From Novosphingobium sp. BW1 (GTDB lineage Bacteria; Pseudomonadota; Alphaproteobacteria; Sphingomonadales; Sphingomonadaceae): a DNA stretch of 38,719 nucleotides. The DNA is taken from the NCBI RefSeq assembly GCF_008107685.1, contig NZ_VIRF01000050.1, positions 1 through 38,719 on the forward strand. The letters run 5' to 3'. Below the pieces are notes generated by a model. It was not told where the DNA came from. It saw only the letters and a list, made by a program, of their open reading frames with translations, and made no database searches. This document shows, piece after piece, positions 7,761-16,106 of the stretch. Within the stretch, counting starts at the first letter, position 1, and the number at the start of each line of letters is the position of its first letter. The translations under genes and the position numbers were made by a program.

Positions 7761-8429
7761 ATGCAGCAGCCTAGCCAGTGGGGCACGCTGTTTGATGCGG
7801 CGGTGGCGACGATTGAAAAAGCCGAAAGTGTAATCGGGCACAGGTTTCTGTGGAGCTTCGGTGGCGGAACGGCCCTGATGCTGCAGATCGATCATCGTGA
7901 AAGCCATGATGTGGATCTGTTTCTCGATGACCCACAAGTGCTGCCTTTCCTGAATCCGATCACGCAGGACTACACCATAGATCGCGAGCCGGACGACTAT
8001 GAGGTCGATGGCGCGCGAATGATCAAGTTGATTTACGATGACGTTGGCGAAATAGATTTCATTTGCTGCGCTGATATCACTGAAAATAGTGCAAAATCGA
8101 CCGAAATCCGCGGTGTGAAGGTCAAGCTGGAAACACCCGCAGAGATCGTCGGTAAGAAGGTCTTCTACAGGGGAGCGAGCCTGCAGCCACGTGACATGTT
8201 TGATATTGCCGCTGTAGCCCAAGCTTTAGGGACTGAGTATGTACTCGGCGCACTGCAGGAGGCTGGCGCGGACAAATGCAAGACTGCCCTGGCAGCTGCG
8301 CACCGTTTTGATGCGGACGCTGCGTACAAAGTGATCTCCCGGCTGATGCATCGCGAGAGCACGAAAGATCTCGTTCCTTCGGCTCGTCAGACTACAATCG
8401 ATTTGCTGACGCAGGCATGTGATCACTGA
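7761..8429 (+). CDS. AbiEii/AbiGii-type nucleotidyltransferase
   Basis: This 222-aa protein has the DNA-polymerase-beta-like nucleotidyltransferase signature of AbiEii/MenT-type proteins: GGGTAL at 34-39, then R46-x-S48-x-D50-x-D52 in HRESHDVDLF, with further acidic residues in the strand around VGEIDFICC. Such enzymes act as toxins or abortive-infection effectors, several by adding nucleotides to tRNA. The later part (ETPAEIVGKKVFYRG...RDMFDIAAV) matches the alpha-helical C-terminal half of the family, where a conserved Lys and Asp occur. The first ATG, 11 bases after the small upstream gene, is used. Toxin function is inferred from family; the target is unknown. Confidence 0.8.
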   Translation: MQQPSQWGTLFDAAVATIEKAESVIGHRFLWSFGGGTALMLQIDHRESHDVDLFLDDPQVLPFLNPITQDYTIDREPDDYEVDGARMIKLIYDDVGEIDFICCADITENSAKSTEIRGVKVKLETPAEIVGKKVFYRGASLQPRDMFDIAAVAQALGTEYVLGALQEAGADKCKTALAAAHRFDADAAYKVISRLMHRESTKDLVPSARQTTIDLLTQACDH

Positions 8430-8558
8430 AAAGTGCCTTGGCGATAAAAAATGGCGCTTATTCAACGCACACATTAAAAATGCAGCTGATCGATCTGGTC
8501 GAGAACCTCTCGTGCTCAATCTCATATGTTACGCTCGCACCACATGTACCTCGGGAAA

Positions 8559-10535
8559 TCAGGCTGCGAGCCAAACCTGATTGAGAATCTGTGCGGCGAG
8601 AGCGGACTTGTCCTGCGGAAGGAAGCGCCCGTAGTGCTTGGCGACCATGTCGGGCGTGTCCTGGATCGCGTAGCTCGCGCGCTCGTATGACCCCGTCTGC
8701 TTGAGGATGTGGGTTGCAAGGACGTCGCGGATGTTGTGCGGCCCGTGCGGAAGCAGTCCCTTGATCACGCCTCTTTGTGTGTAGGGATTGTAGATGCCGT
8801 AGCGCTGTATCACGAGTCGCCAGGCCTCGTAGAAGGTGTTCTGGTCGTATTCTGCGGTTCGACTGGTGACCTTGGTGGTCTTGACGAAGAAGGTGCCCGG
8901 ATCGGCGATTGTGCCGAGCAGCACCGGGCGGTGGCGACGGATAAATTCGTCGATGTGCCGGTGCAGGCCTCCCAGATCCGGCAAGACGAGGCGGAACGGG
9001 CGGCCATCGAAGAACGAGGACCCCGCGTTCTTGAAGGCGTTGGCGGGGATGACGACTTCCCAGCCATGGTCGCGTTCGCTCCAGCGGATCTCGCCACGCT
9101 TCAGCGCTTCGAGCTGACGCTCGGACCGGGGCAGCCGGTCACGCGGGCAGACCATCAACTGACGCAGGTTCTTCTGCCGCAATCCCAGATGCAGGCCGAG
9201 GCGAATGAGCAGGAACGCGCGCGCAGCTTCCGCCGCCGCGCGCGGATAGCGATCGGGATCGGGCGCCAGCCGCAGAACTTCGTCGGCGATCTTGCGGTAC
9301 TCGCCCACCGGGCTGTCCGCTTCGAGAACGGGCAGGATGGGCTCGAACGGATCGCGATGCACGCGCGCGACGCGCTCGATTTCCTTGGCCCGGGCGACGG
9401 CGTGCGCGTGGAGCCGGTCGCAGGCCGTATCCCAGTCCTGCCGCGTGGCTTCAACGTCGGCCGCGCTCAGTAGGCCCTCGATAGGCAGAAGCCGCATTGC
9501 CAGTTCGGGCATCTGGCGCAACCATCCGGTACGCTTGCGGGTCAGTGCCGCTCCGAGGCGCAGCATGTCCACTTCCCAGCGGGTGAAGAAGCCGCGCCGT
9601 GCCTCGCGCCACTGGATGTACCAGTCCCAGGTTCGCGGAAAAACGAGCAGGGCCAGCGTGAGCTGCTCTGCGGGAACGCCGAGACCCGCGACGGCGTCAT
9701 CCGGGGCTGCGTGCATGGCGCCGAACAGAAGGCCCAGGTGCTCCACCTTCTGTTGAATGGTCTCCTCGTTCCAGACCCCGTTCCGGTGAAAGCCGATGTC
9801 GGTGAGCGTGCTCGACTTGAATCGGATGAGTTCCGCCAGTTCGGCGGTGAGGCGCGGCGGAGCCTCCTTCGCCGTGCGGGTAAGGCTGGTGCCGGGATGC
9901 GCGTCGCCGCCTTCGCTCTGGTCATTTATCGGTGCCGGTCGGCCTTGAGGCTTGCGTCCGGTCAGCGAAGGGAACCGCAGGCCATAGCGCAGCTTGGCGG
10001 CATCGGCCTGATAGCGTCGATATTCGGTCGAACCGGAAATGATGACGGTGCGGACCCATTCGAGGATTTCCGCCCGCTCCTTGCGCGAGCGCTGGGCGAA
10101 ATCGTCCGGCAAATGCCAGGACAGCCGACGTTGTTCGGCCGGGGCAATGCCGCGCACCGCCTGATCGGCGGGCGCGCGCCCAGGGTGCGGCAGCTTCGCC
10201 TTAAAATAGCCGGGAGGCAGTCCGTAGCGCGCCTCGATGCGCGCAAGCACGTCCAGGCTCGCGACGTTGCGGGGCAGACGCTTGCCCAGGCTCCAGCCCT
10301 TGAGCGTGTCGGCATGGAAGGTCTCGCCGGGGCGAATGATCGCGCGATGGAGGAGAAGGCTCGTTTCATCGAAGCGTTTCATGTGCAGCCGCAGAGCTTC
10401 GTCGAAGCTGTCCGGTTCCTCCCATTCTTGGAACAGGGCAACGGGATGTTCGGCCGGTTGCCTGCGCTTCGCTCCCCGTTTTCCCTGCCCCTGCTTTGGG
10501 GCCGCTGTTGGTTTCTGGGGGCTGGGGCGGAGCAT
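8559..10535 (-). CDS. Large tyrosine recombinase with long N-terminal extension
   Basis: This 658-aa protein is about twice the usual integrase size. The C-terminal catalytic domain is recognisable: R453 in HLGLRQKNLRQLM, a candidate Lys near 502, H600-x-x-R603 in HNIRDVLATH, and Tyr635 in AKHYGRF. The N-terminal half has a basic, low-complexity start (about 1-30), then a helix-turn-helix-like stretch near 73-102 (TLKGWSLGKRLP...LARIEARYGLPPGYF) resembling an XRE-type fold, and a long middle region without motifs I know. The ATG at 10535 is chosen over a TTG at 10610. It stands alone on the minus strand between the AbiEii and ArdC genes. It may be a second mobility enzyme or a repurposed DNA-binding recombinase. 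Confidence 0.75.
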   Translation of the reverse strand: MLRPSPQKPTAAPKQGQGKRGAKRRQPAEHPVALFQEWEEPDSFDEALRLHMKRFDETSLLLHRAIIRPGETFHADTLKGWSLGKRLPRNVASLDVLARIEARYGLPPGYFKAKLPHPGRAPADQAVRGIAPAEQRRLSWHLPDDFAQRSRKERAEILEWVRTVIISGSTEYRRYQADAAKLRYGLRFPSLTGRKPQGRPAPINDQSEGGDAHPGTSLTRTAKEAPPRLTAELAELIRFKSSTLTDIGFHRNGVWNEETIQQKVEHLGLLFGAMHAAPDDAVAGLGVPAEQLTLALLVFPRTWDWYIQWREARRGFFTRWEVDMLRLGAALTRKRTGWLRQMPELAMRLLPIEGLLSAADVEATRQDWDTACDRLHAHAVARAKEIERVARVHRDPFEPILPVLEADSPVGEYRKIADEVLRLAPDPDRYPRAAAEAARAFLLIRLGLHLGLRQKNLRQLMVCPRDRLPRSERQLEALKRGEIRWSERDHGWEVVIPANAFKNAGSSFFDGRPFRLVLPDLGGLHRHIDEFIRRHRPVLLGTIADPGTFFVKTTKVTSRTAEYDQNTFYEAWRLVIQRYGIYNPYTQRGVIKGLLPHGPHNIRDVLATHILKQTGSYERASYAIQDTPDMVAKHYGRFLPQDKSALAAQILNQVWLAA

Positions 10536-10830
10536 GGGAATCTTTCGGCCTGGGTGTGAGACTTGTCGGGCGAGTGAAGCCCGATCGCGAGGCGCGGGCC
10601 TATTTCCCAACGAGGTGCCTAAGTCACTATGCTGGAATGAAAATTCAGAGGGTATCTTGTGGTTCGACGTTGGTAGCAGGTTATAGGCGGGGGCTGACCC
10701 GCGCCTGCGGCGCGGCCGGGCTCTATTTCGCTGTCGCTCAACCGAGCCACCGGCTGCGCCGCTGTCTCGTCGGATGAGCCGTGACGATCCCTGTCAGGAT
10801 GCGGACTGCCTCCATCAGTCCGCCAAAAGT

Positions 10831-10851
10831 CGCCGCGCGTGAAGCGCGGCG
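10831..10851. repeat. Perfect 8-bp inverted repeat (hairpin)
   Basis: CGCCGCGC (10831-10838), loop GTGAA, then GCGCGGCG (10844-10851). No T-run follows on the plus strand. Its function is not evident. Confidence 0.6.
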
Positions 10852-10974
10852 GCGTTGAGCCTTGACGGCTCCGTGGTGGCGGGGGGCGTCGCGGCCCCTT
10901 AGCCCCGCCTCGACGGCGCGCAACCCGTCCGCTGCGCTGCCGGGTGCTCCTCTTCGTTTCGCCCCTTCGGGTGC

Positions 10975-10997
10975 GCCCCGCCTTTAGCCGGCGGGGC
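10975..10997. repeat. Perfect 8-bp inverted repeat upstream of ArdC-like gene
   Basis: GCCCCGCC (10975-10982), loop TTTAGCC, then GGCGGGGC (10990-10997), about 70 bases before the ArdC-like start. It could be an operator, an attenuator-like leader hairpin, or a terminator for transcripts entering from the left. Confidence 0.55.
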
Positions 10998-11069
10998 TTC
11001 TGGTCTGCTCCTGCCGCCCCCCGCCACCCTGGCGCCGGTCAATGGCGGTTGAGGAAAGGAGCAGGAGTT

Positions 11070-11951
11070 ATGGCCGACCGTCGAAGCCTTTATGGCGAGG
11101 TGACCGCACGTGTGATCGCCGAGCTGGAAGAAGGACGCCTTCCGTGGGTCCAGCCTTGGGACAAGGCCCGGTGTGTATGTTCGATGCCGCACAACGCGGT
11201 GTCCGGACGCGTTTATTCCGGAATTAATGTGCTGATCTTGTGGTGCGAGGCGGTGGAGCGGGAATTTACCTCCCAGCGCTGGCTTACCTACAAGCAGGCC
11301 GAGAAGGCAGGCGGGCATGTTCGGCGGGGCGAGAAAGGCACAGTCATTTGCTACGCCGACCGCTTTACCCCCAAGGACGAGGCCGCAAGGGCCGCAGGCG
11401 AGGACCGCGAGGCACGCACGATTGCCTTCCTGAAGCGCTTCACGGCGTTCAATCTCGATCAGATCGAGGGGCTGCCCGAACAGTATGCGGAAGAACCGGT
11501 GGTGCCTGATCCCGTGATGGCGATAGCCGAAGTGGACAGGCTGATTACCGCCAGTGGTGCCGACTTCCGGATCGGTGGGAGCGAAGCATTCTATTCGCCC
11601 AAGTCTGACTATGTGCAGGTGCCCCCGCAGGCCGCCTTCCATGAACCGGTGAACTGGTTTCGCACGGCGCTGCACGAGCTTGGCCATTGGGCTGGCGGCA
11701 AGGGACGGCTGGAGCGCGATCAGAGTGGCAAGTTCGGTTCAGCCTTGTACGCCAAGGAAGAACTGGTCGCCGAAATGACCTCCGCCTTTGCCTGCGCATC
11801 GCTGGGCATCGAGCCCACGGTTCGCCATTCCGATTACATTGGGGCGTGGCTTGAAGTCCTGCGCGCCGATGAGAAGGCGATCTTCCGGGCGGCAAGTGCA
11901 GCCAGCAAGGGCGCCGACTACCTCCTGGCTTTCGGGGAGGACGTGGCATGA
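11070..11951 (+). CDS. ArdC-like antirestriction protein with zincin metallopeptidase domain
   Basis: A 293-aa protein of the ArdC type. The N-terminal domain (about 5-130) matches the ssDNA-binding DUF1738/ArdC_N family (SLYGEVTARVIAELEEG, then the Tyr/Gly-rich GRVYSGINVLIL). The C-terminal domain is a zinc-metallopeptidase-like fold with HELGH at 202-206 and a downstream acidic helix (KEELVAEMTSAF, about 229-240) that should give the third ligand. ArdC proteins protect incoming conjugative DNA from host restriction. The start at 11070 has a clear AGGAG at 11063-11067; the open frame from 10944 upstream is not coding. The stop overlaps the next gene by four bases, so the two are coupled. Confidence 0.88.
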   Translation: MADRRSLYGEVTARVIAELEEGRLPWVQPWDKARCVCSMPHNAVSGRVYSGINVLILWCEAVEREFTSQRWLTYKQAEKAGGHVRRGEKGTVICYADRFTPKDEAARAAGEDREARTIAFLKRFTAFNLDQIEGLPEQYAEEPVVPDPVMAIAEVDRLITASGADFRIGGSEAFYSPKSDYVQVPPQAAFHEPVNWFRTALHELGHWAGGKGRLERDQSGKFGSALYAKEELVAEMTSAFACASLGIEPTVRHSDYIGAWLEVLRADEKAIFRAASAASKGADYLLAFGEDVA

Positions 11952-12232
11952 TGCGGCGTTTCTACCAGCTGGAGCAGGCCATCCGCGAAGCGTTCCTGCG
12001 CGATGCCTTTCCCGAATACGAGGACCCGCAAGTGCGGCGAGTGGCGCGGGCGGTCCATTCGCTGCCCCGCTTCCACCGTCAGCTGTTCTGCCTCGTGCGC
12101 TACGATGGCTGGTCCTGCGACGAGATCGCCGCGCGCTTCGACATCAGCGTGCGCAGGGTGGAGATCGAGATGGGCCGCGCGATTGCGATGCTGAGCCAGT
12201 CGCTGGATCGGCAGAAGCGCAAGGGCTGGTGA
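11948..12232 (+). CDS. Sigma-70 region 4-like helix-turn-helix protein
   Basis: A 94-aa protein made up almost wholly of a sigma factor region 4-type domain: LPRFHRQLFCLVRYDGWSCDEIAARFDISVRRVEIEMGRAIAML carries the typical helix-turn-helix spacing near residues 38-80. Without region 2 it cannot be a full sigma factor, so a DNA-binding regulator is more likely. It overlaps the ArdC-like stop (ATGA at 11948-11951) and is followed at once by a strong hairpin. This ArdC/sigma-like pair may be expressed early after transfer, which is inference. Confidence 0.75.
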   Translation: MMRRFYQLEQAIREAFLRDAFPEYEDPQVRRVARAVHSLPRFHRQLFCLVRYDGWSCDEIAARFDISVRRVEIEMGRAIAMLSQSLDRQKRKGW

Positions 12233-12237
12233 TCAAA

Positions 12238-12267
12238 CGGGCGCGCCCGCTGGTGCGGGCGCGCCCG
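12238..12267. terminator. 13-bp perfect GC hairpin between convergent genes
   Basis: CGGGCGCGCCCGC (12238-12250) and GCGGGCGCGCCCG (12255-12267) pair perfectly around a TGGT loop, starting five bases after the sigma-like gene stop and 26 bases before the end of the convergent AlpA-like gene. There is no T-run, but the stability and position make it a likely bidirectional transcription end. Confidence 0.7.
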
Positions 12268-12292
12268 GCTCTTGCTGGATTGGGATGGCTGC

Positions 12293-12514
12293 TCATACCT
12301 GAGGGGGAAAGTCGTCGACCGAGTAGAAGAAGGGATTGCGCATCCATTCGGTGACGGCGCTTTCGCGCCAGCCGCAGCATCGTTCGGCGAGGCGCACTTG
12401 CCGGGGAAAGGTCCCGCTCTGGATCTTACGATAAAGGGTCGCGCGGGAAAGACCCGTGCGGTCGAGCACATCGCCGAGGCGAAGAAAGCGGTCAGGGGGC
12501 GACATCATGTTCAT
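12293..12514 (-). CDS. AlpA-family DNA-binding protein (excision regulator-like)
   Basis: A 73-aa MerR-superfamily helix-turn-helix protein of the AlpA type: RFLRLGDVLDRTGLSRATLYRKIQSGTFPRQVRLAERCCGWRESAVTEW is the family core, ending with the usual Trp-rich wing. AlpA of CP4-57 activates expression of excision functions; related proteins act as recombination directionality factors for P4-type integrases. The ATG at 12514 is supported by GGAGG nine bases upstream on the minus strand. It is a plausible excision factor or regulator for the tRNA-Val integrase, although it lies 5 kb away. Confidence 0.85.
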   Translation of the reverse strand: MNMMSPPDRFLRLGDVLDRTGLSRATLYRKIQSGTFPRQVRLAERCCGWRESAVTEWMRNPFFYSVDDFPPQV

Positions 12515-13219
12515 GTGGCATGTCCTCCGATTTGGTGAGGTGGACTGGCCGGCCACGAACAAGAATGGGCTAAAACGAGGCAGGATCAAGGGTATGCTGG
12601 CACTGGCTTGAGCGCAGAACCTGGCGAAGTGAACGATCCGGGACGTCTAAGGACGGTTGGGGACGAGCGAAAAAATATTCCGCCAGAATTTCCATTTTGA
12701 CGTTCTGCTCGCAAGCCGTCTCAACAGGCATCGGGAGCCACCCAACATTCCGCATATCTGGTCGAATCACTCAGCGTAACGCACCGATGGATGGACGGCA
12801 GCGCTGCATTCGCGCACCGCAATACTGATTTCGATTCCGGGCCGATAAGCGAAAGTCCGGTGCGAAGTTGGGTCGCGGGGATAGCTGCCGCTCAAGCGCG
12901 GGCAACTCGCGACCAGGGTCGGTCATTCATACAGCTTGGTTAAACGTCCAAGCCTACCGTAACCTGCCATGACGGTAACTTGAATTTAGGAGGTGTCGTG
13001 GGCCACTGTATCGCATCGAGGATCGTGGCTTGCTCTCGAGGCTGGCGGTCAGAGCAAACACCTGGATGACGATCAGGTAAGAGCAGTGTAAGCCAGTAGC
13101 ATGCCACGTCCGGATAAGTCGCCGTCCCCAGTTCGCTATTCCAACTCCTTACCCGAGGTGCGAGATGTGTTGCCGCCCTCAATACCCTCGTTGCAGATAT
13201 TTGTGCTGGACGGCACTCC
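12515..13219. other. Intergenic region without recognisable gene
   Basis: About 700 bases with only short, unconvincing open frames. The sequence is noticeably less GC-rich than its surroundings in several stretches. It should include the AlpA-like gene promoter on the left and that of the Mrr-like gene on the right. No repeat or RNA gene was recognised. Confidence 0.5.
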
Positions 13220-14509
13220 GTGAAGGTGCGTCGCGACGAATGGATATTGCCGGCGGGTATTCCGTTTGCGGAACTGAAGGGCCGTGATCTCGAAGAGTGC
13301 GTCTACTGGCTGCTCGACGCCATGGGGGCTCGCGATCTTGAGTGGCGCATTGGCGGAACAGGCGGGGGCGCAGCAGACGGCGGACGGGACATCGAGGCAA
13401 CCTTTTACGTGCCCGGACCGGATGGAGAGATGGAGCCGCAGCGCTGGTGGGTGGAGTGCAAGGGGCGGAAGGGCACGGTCGAGGCGGCGGAGGTCCAATC
13501 CGCCGTGAACAATTCGACAGCGCAGGATGACCTCTCATATCTGTTGATCGTCACCAATACGCAGTTCTCCAATCCCACCCGAGACTGGGTCAAGCGGTGG
13601 CAGGGCACGCACCCTCGACCACGCGTGAAGCTATGGGATCAGGGATCGCTGGAGCGCCAACTCACACAGCATCCTGACGTCGTGCTACGTCTATTCTCCT
13701 CGGCTTTGAGTCCTACGGGATTGCTGAGAGCCCTGCAGCAGCGATTCTGGGATCGTTTCGAATATATGCCTGTAAAGGCGCTCCACACGCTATGGTCCGA
13801 ACGGCACGCGATCACCTTTGATCCGCTAGAACGCGCGGCGTTGGTCGCCAACGAACTAGCGCACGGAAGTATAACGGCACGGCCTTGGGCGGCCTTAGCG
13901 GACCCCTCCGAAATCGTTGAAACCCTCGCGCTGGCCTTCCAGAATCTCGGCTATTTGGTGGTGATTGCCGACCGTGCTGGCGTGGATCAGAAGCCGATAA
14001 TGGCGATGCTCGCGCATCTCATCATCGCAGCCTTGCGACGCTTCAATGCCCAGCTGGTCGCAAGCGTCCTCAATGAATGCATGATAAAGAACGGGCAGCG
14101 ACTGCCCGACCAAGTCGTCGACATCTTGCTGCTGCCCGTGCTCGGACGGGTCGCGGGCGAGTTGCAGGACATCTGCGTCTCAGACTGCACGAGGATCTAC
14201 ACGTCGGAACCGTCCACCCTTGCGGCCGGGGATGACTCGATAGCCTCATACTGGCGGCGGTTCGATCCAGCCGGAAACAGCAGCGACGATGAAAACCGCG
14301 GGCAGTTGAGGCTTGAAAGCCATGACGGGGAATGCAAGGTGGGCTTCCCGGTCGACCGTGACTACAGCTGCCCACTATTTAGCTTGGAGGCTACGACGTC
14401 GAACTTGGCCGAGTTCTTAGCCGTGATGGAACGCATCTCCGACTTCCGTTTCACCGAGGCGCAAGACCGCTATGCCGAAGAGGATGAGGGCAGGCAAGCA
14501 AGGAAGTAG
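13220..14509 (+). CDS. Mrr-like (PD-(D/E)XK) restriction endonuclease-domain protein
   Basis: A 429-aa protein with an N-terminal nuclease domain of the Mrr_cat type: a long helix (LKGRDLEECVYWLLDAMG), G-rich loop GGTGGGAADGGRD with D57, then E79-x-K81 in WWVECKGRKG, and E91/Q93 in the following helix. These are the usual metal-binding residues of modification-dependent restriction enzymes and related effectors. The remaining 300 residues are helical without known motifs and may be a sensor or specificity module. The start is a GTG at 13220 without a strong ribosome binding site; no better start occurs before the conserved region. It stands alone and is unrelated to the flanking mobility genes. 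A solitary defence nuclease is likely but inferred. Confidence 0.75.
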   Translation: MKVRRDEWILPAGIPFAELKGRDLEECVYWLLDAMGARDLEWRIGGTGGGAADGGRDIEATFYVPGPDGEMEPQRWWVECKGRKGTVEAAEVQSAVNNSTAQDDLSYLLIVTNTQFSNPTRDWVKRWQGTHPRPRVKLWDQGSLERQLTQHPDVVLRLFSSALSPTGLLRALQQRFWDRFEYMPVKALHTLWSERHAITFDPLERAALVANELAHGSITARPWAALADPSEIVETLALAFQNLGYLVVIADRAGVDQKPIMAMLAHLIIAALRRFNAQLVASVLNECMIKNGQRLPDQVVDILLLPVLGRVAGELQDICVSDCTRIYTSEPSTLAAGDDSIASYWRRFDPAGNSSDDENRGQLRLESHDGECKVGFPVDRDYSCPLFSLEATTSNLAEFLAVMERISDFRFTEAQDRYAEEDEGRQARK

Positions 14510-14952
14510 TTTGGCTCAAGCCTTGAGAACCAACCCGCTGCCGACGGGGAGGCCTAACCCAAGTGCGATCGCCAAACTGATAGGTTGAAGCTAAATATGT
14601 CGAAGACTGGTCGCAATTAACCCTACCCATGTGGCAGTGGGCTGCCCGCAACCTAGCGCACCAGGCTGGAGATCACTCAAACTTTGATAAGGCTCTCGCT
14701 GCTTGCGTACTAAACGTCTGCGGAGCCGAAGCATTCATCAACACGGTGTGTTTCTTCGTCGCGGATACGGCAGCCCATGCCCGGCCAGATGGTCCGCTAT
14801 TCTAGGAAGTTGTCATTCGTCGCAGCGTCAGGAATGGCAGCATCGTCCCAGACCACGCCATAGCTGAAGGTCCGCTGCCTGGCGTTTGAAAGCCGGAGCC
14901 GAACGACAAAGGTGGGGCGCGAAAGAGAGGTTTCGCCCTCCAACTCCTTGGG
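14510..14952. other. Intergenic region without recognisable gene
   Basis: About 440 bases between the convergent Mrr-like gene and the unknown minus-strand gene. It holds only short frames with no family resemblance, and no clear hairpin or T-run. It may be the scar of a recombination between the nuclease cargo and the mobilisation module. Confidence 0.4.
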
Positions 14953-15540
14953 TCAAAAAGGCCTGCTCCGCGCCCTTCTCCGCGATCGGGCATGTCCCGT
15001 CACATGGCACACATGATCGGCAAGCCCATAGACCAACGCGCGAACCGTGTCTGGAGTGAACCCGCTATCATCCGGTAACAGCCCGCCAGCCACATTCTGC
15101 TGGTTCCATTTCCAGTACGGCGAAAGCACCTGCATCAACCGCTCCGTCTCGGGGCAATCATAGCCGAACGCCGTGGCGTTCGCGTAGGCTAGTGAACGAT
15201 CGACATGCAGGCCAACATGCCGCGCGCACCAGCTGTCCGGAAAGCCTACATCGAGCAGATGCGAGGACAGCGCCAGCTGCGTCACGATCCCGGCGGTGTA
15301 GAGAAAATAGGGCCAGTCACTGCGGCCATTGGGTTCAAGCCCGTGCATGAATTCCAGCGCCCGTTCGTAGCGCGCCCGGCTGAGGCTGCGGCCTTCCTGG
15401 GTTCGCAGCAATCGAACGGGCTGTGCACCATAAATCTTCCAGAGCGCAGCAAGTGCGGAATTGTCGTTTGGCAAGGAACGCAGCGCTGCGGAAACAGCGG
15501 CGATCTCATCGGGTGAAGCAACAGAAACAAAGCTGTCCAT
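14953..15540 (-). CDS. Unknown 195-aa protein linked to mobilisation genes
   Basis: I do not recognise this protein. The ATG at 15540 is supported by GGAGG at good spacing on the minus strand; the frame continues upstream but with non-coding-like Arg-rich sequence. It starts with a helical stretch (DSFVSVASPDEIAAVSAALRSLPNDN), has WPYFLYTAGIVTQLALSSHLL, which is hydrophobic enough for a buried or membrane helix, and a Trp/Tyr-rich segment (LSPYWKWNQQN). It ends in VTGHARSRRRARSRPF; the sudden Arg-rich tail suggests that the original C-terminus may have been replaced at a junction. It lies downstream of TraC/TraD where pTi-like elements carry the coupling protein gene traG. Confidence 0.55.
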   Translation of the reverse strand: MDSFVSVASPDEIAAVSAALRSLPNDNSALAALWKIYGAQPVRLLRTQEGRSLSRARYERALEFMHGLEPNGRSDWPYFLYTAGIVTQLALSSHLLDVGFPDSWCARHVGLHVDRSLAYANATAFGYDCPETERLMQVLSPYWKWNQQNVAGGLLPDDSGFTPDTVRALVYGLADHVCHVTGHARSRRRARSRPF

Positions 15541-15824
15541 CGGCACCTCCGGGTCCGCATCTGAGCGGTTGAGCGGAAGAGGCGAGACATTATGCGGACC
15601 AGTCCCGAACTCCCGCACACTAGGCGCGGGAGCCGCCGGAGCTGGTAACATGCGAAAGCACATGCGCCGCCGCCTTTCACCCGAAGGTTTGGACATACGC
15701 GACGGCACCCCGGAAAACTGAGTTTTCCGAGCCGTTTGCTTTCGCGGGATTACCAGTCCCGGCGCTGCCCTTTGCGCAGCGCCCTTGCACGTTACCAGAC
15801 GCGAATCTCTACGCCAAGGCCGGT

Positions 15825-16106
15825 TCAGGAACGGGCCGTTTGGTGCGCGTCTTCTTGCTGCATAATGGCGTCTTGCGCGAAGGCCCGCTTGCCCCTTCGC
15901 CTCCACAACGTCAGCGCTTGTTCGCGATCCTCGGTTCGCAGTCTGGCCGCCGCCTCGACAAGCAGGCCAAGGATCACGGCGCGGTCGTCATCGGTCAGCT
16001 CGACAAGTCCGGCCTTTACGACCAGCCCGCCTAGTTCGATCAGCTGGCGGGTACGTTCGCGCCGCTTCACCTGCCACTCGCGTGTGTCATGCCGCGCCTG
16101 GCCCAT
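15825..16106 (-). CDS. traD: TraD-like conjugal transfer protein
   Basis: A 93-aa protein with the TraD family core ERTRQLIELGGLVVKAGLVELTDDDRAVILGLLVEAAARL, followed by a basic C-terminal part (WRRRGKRAFAQ). In Ti-type systems small TraC and TraD proteins sit divergent to the traA relaxase and help relaxosome formation at oriT. The ATG at 16106 is chosen because the frame further upstream only mirrors the overlapping traC gene; a later GTG at 16070 is possible. It overlaps the traC end by about 20 bases. Sphingomonad plasmids carry near-identical arrangements from memory. Confidence 0.78.
   Translation of the reverse strand: MGQARHDTREWQVKRRERTRQLIELGGLVVKAGLVELTDDDRAVILGLLVEAAARLRTEDREQALTLWRRRGKRAFAQDAIMQQEDAHQTARS

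Larger units (their letters stand above)
10536..11069. other. Gene-free, hairpin-rich intergenic region
   Basis: About 530 bases separate the divergent recombinase and ArdC genes with no convincing gene. Two perfect GC-rich inverted repeats stand out at 10831-10851 and 10975-10997, plus a shorter one around CGCGCC-TGC-GGCGCG near 10698-10714. The region probably carries the promoters of both flanking genes, but I cannot point to a specific promoter. The clustered palindromes could also be replication, transfer or regulatory elements. Confidence 0.5.

Noticed and set aside
12940..13182. 80-codon minus-strand frame in the spacer before the Mrr-like gene
   Set aside because: No ribosome binding site or recognisable domain, and coding-like composition is lacking.
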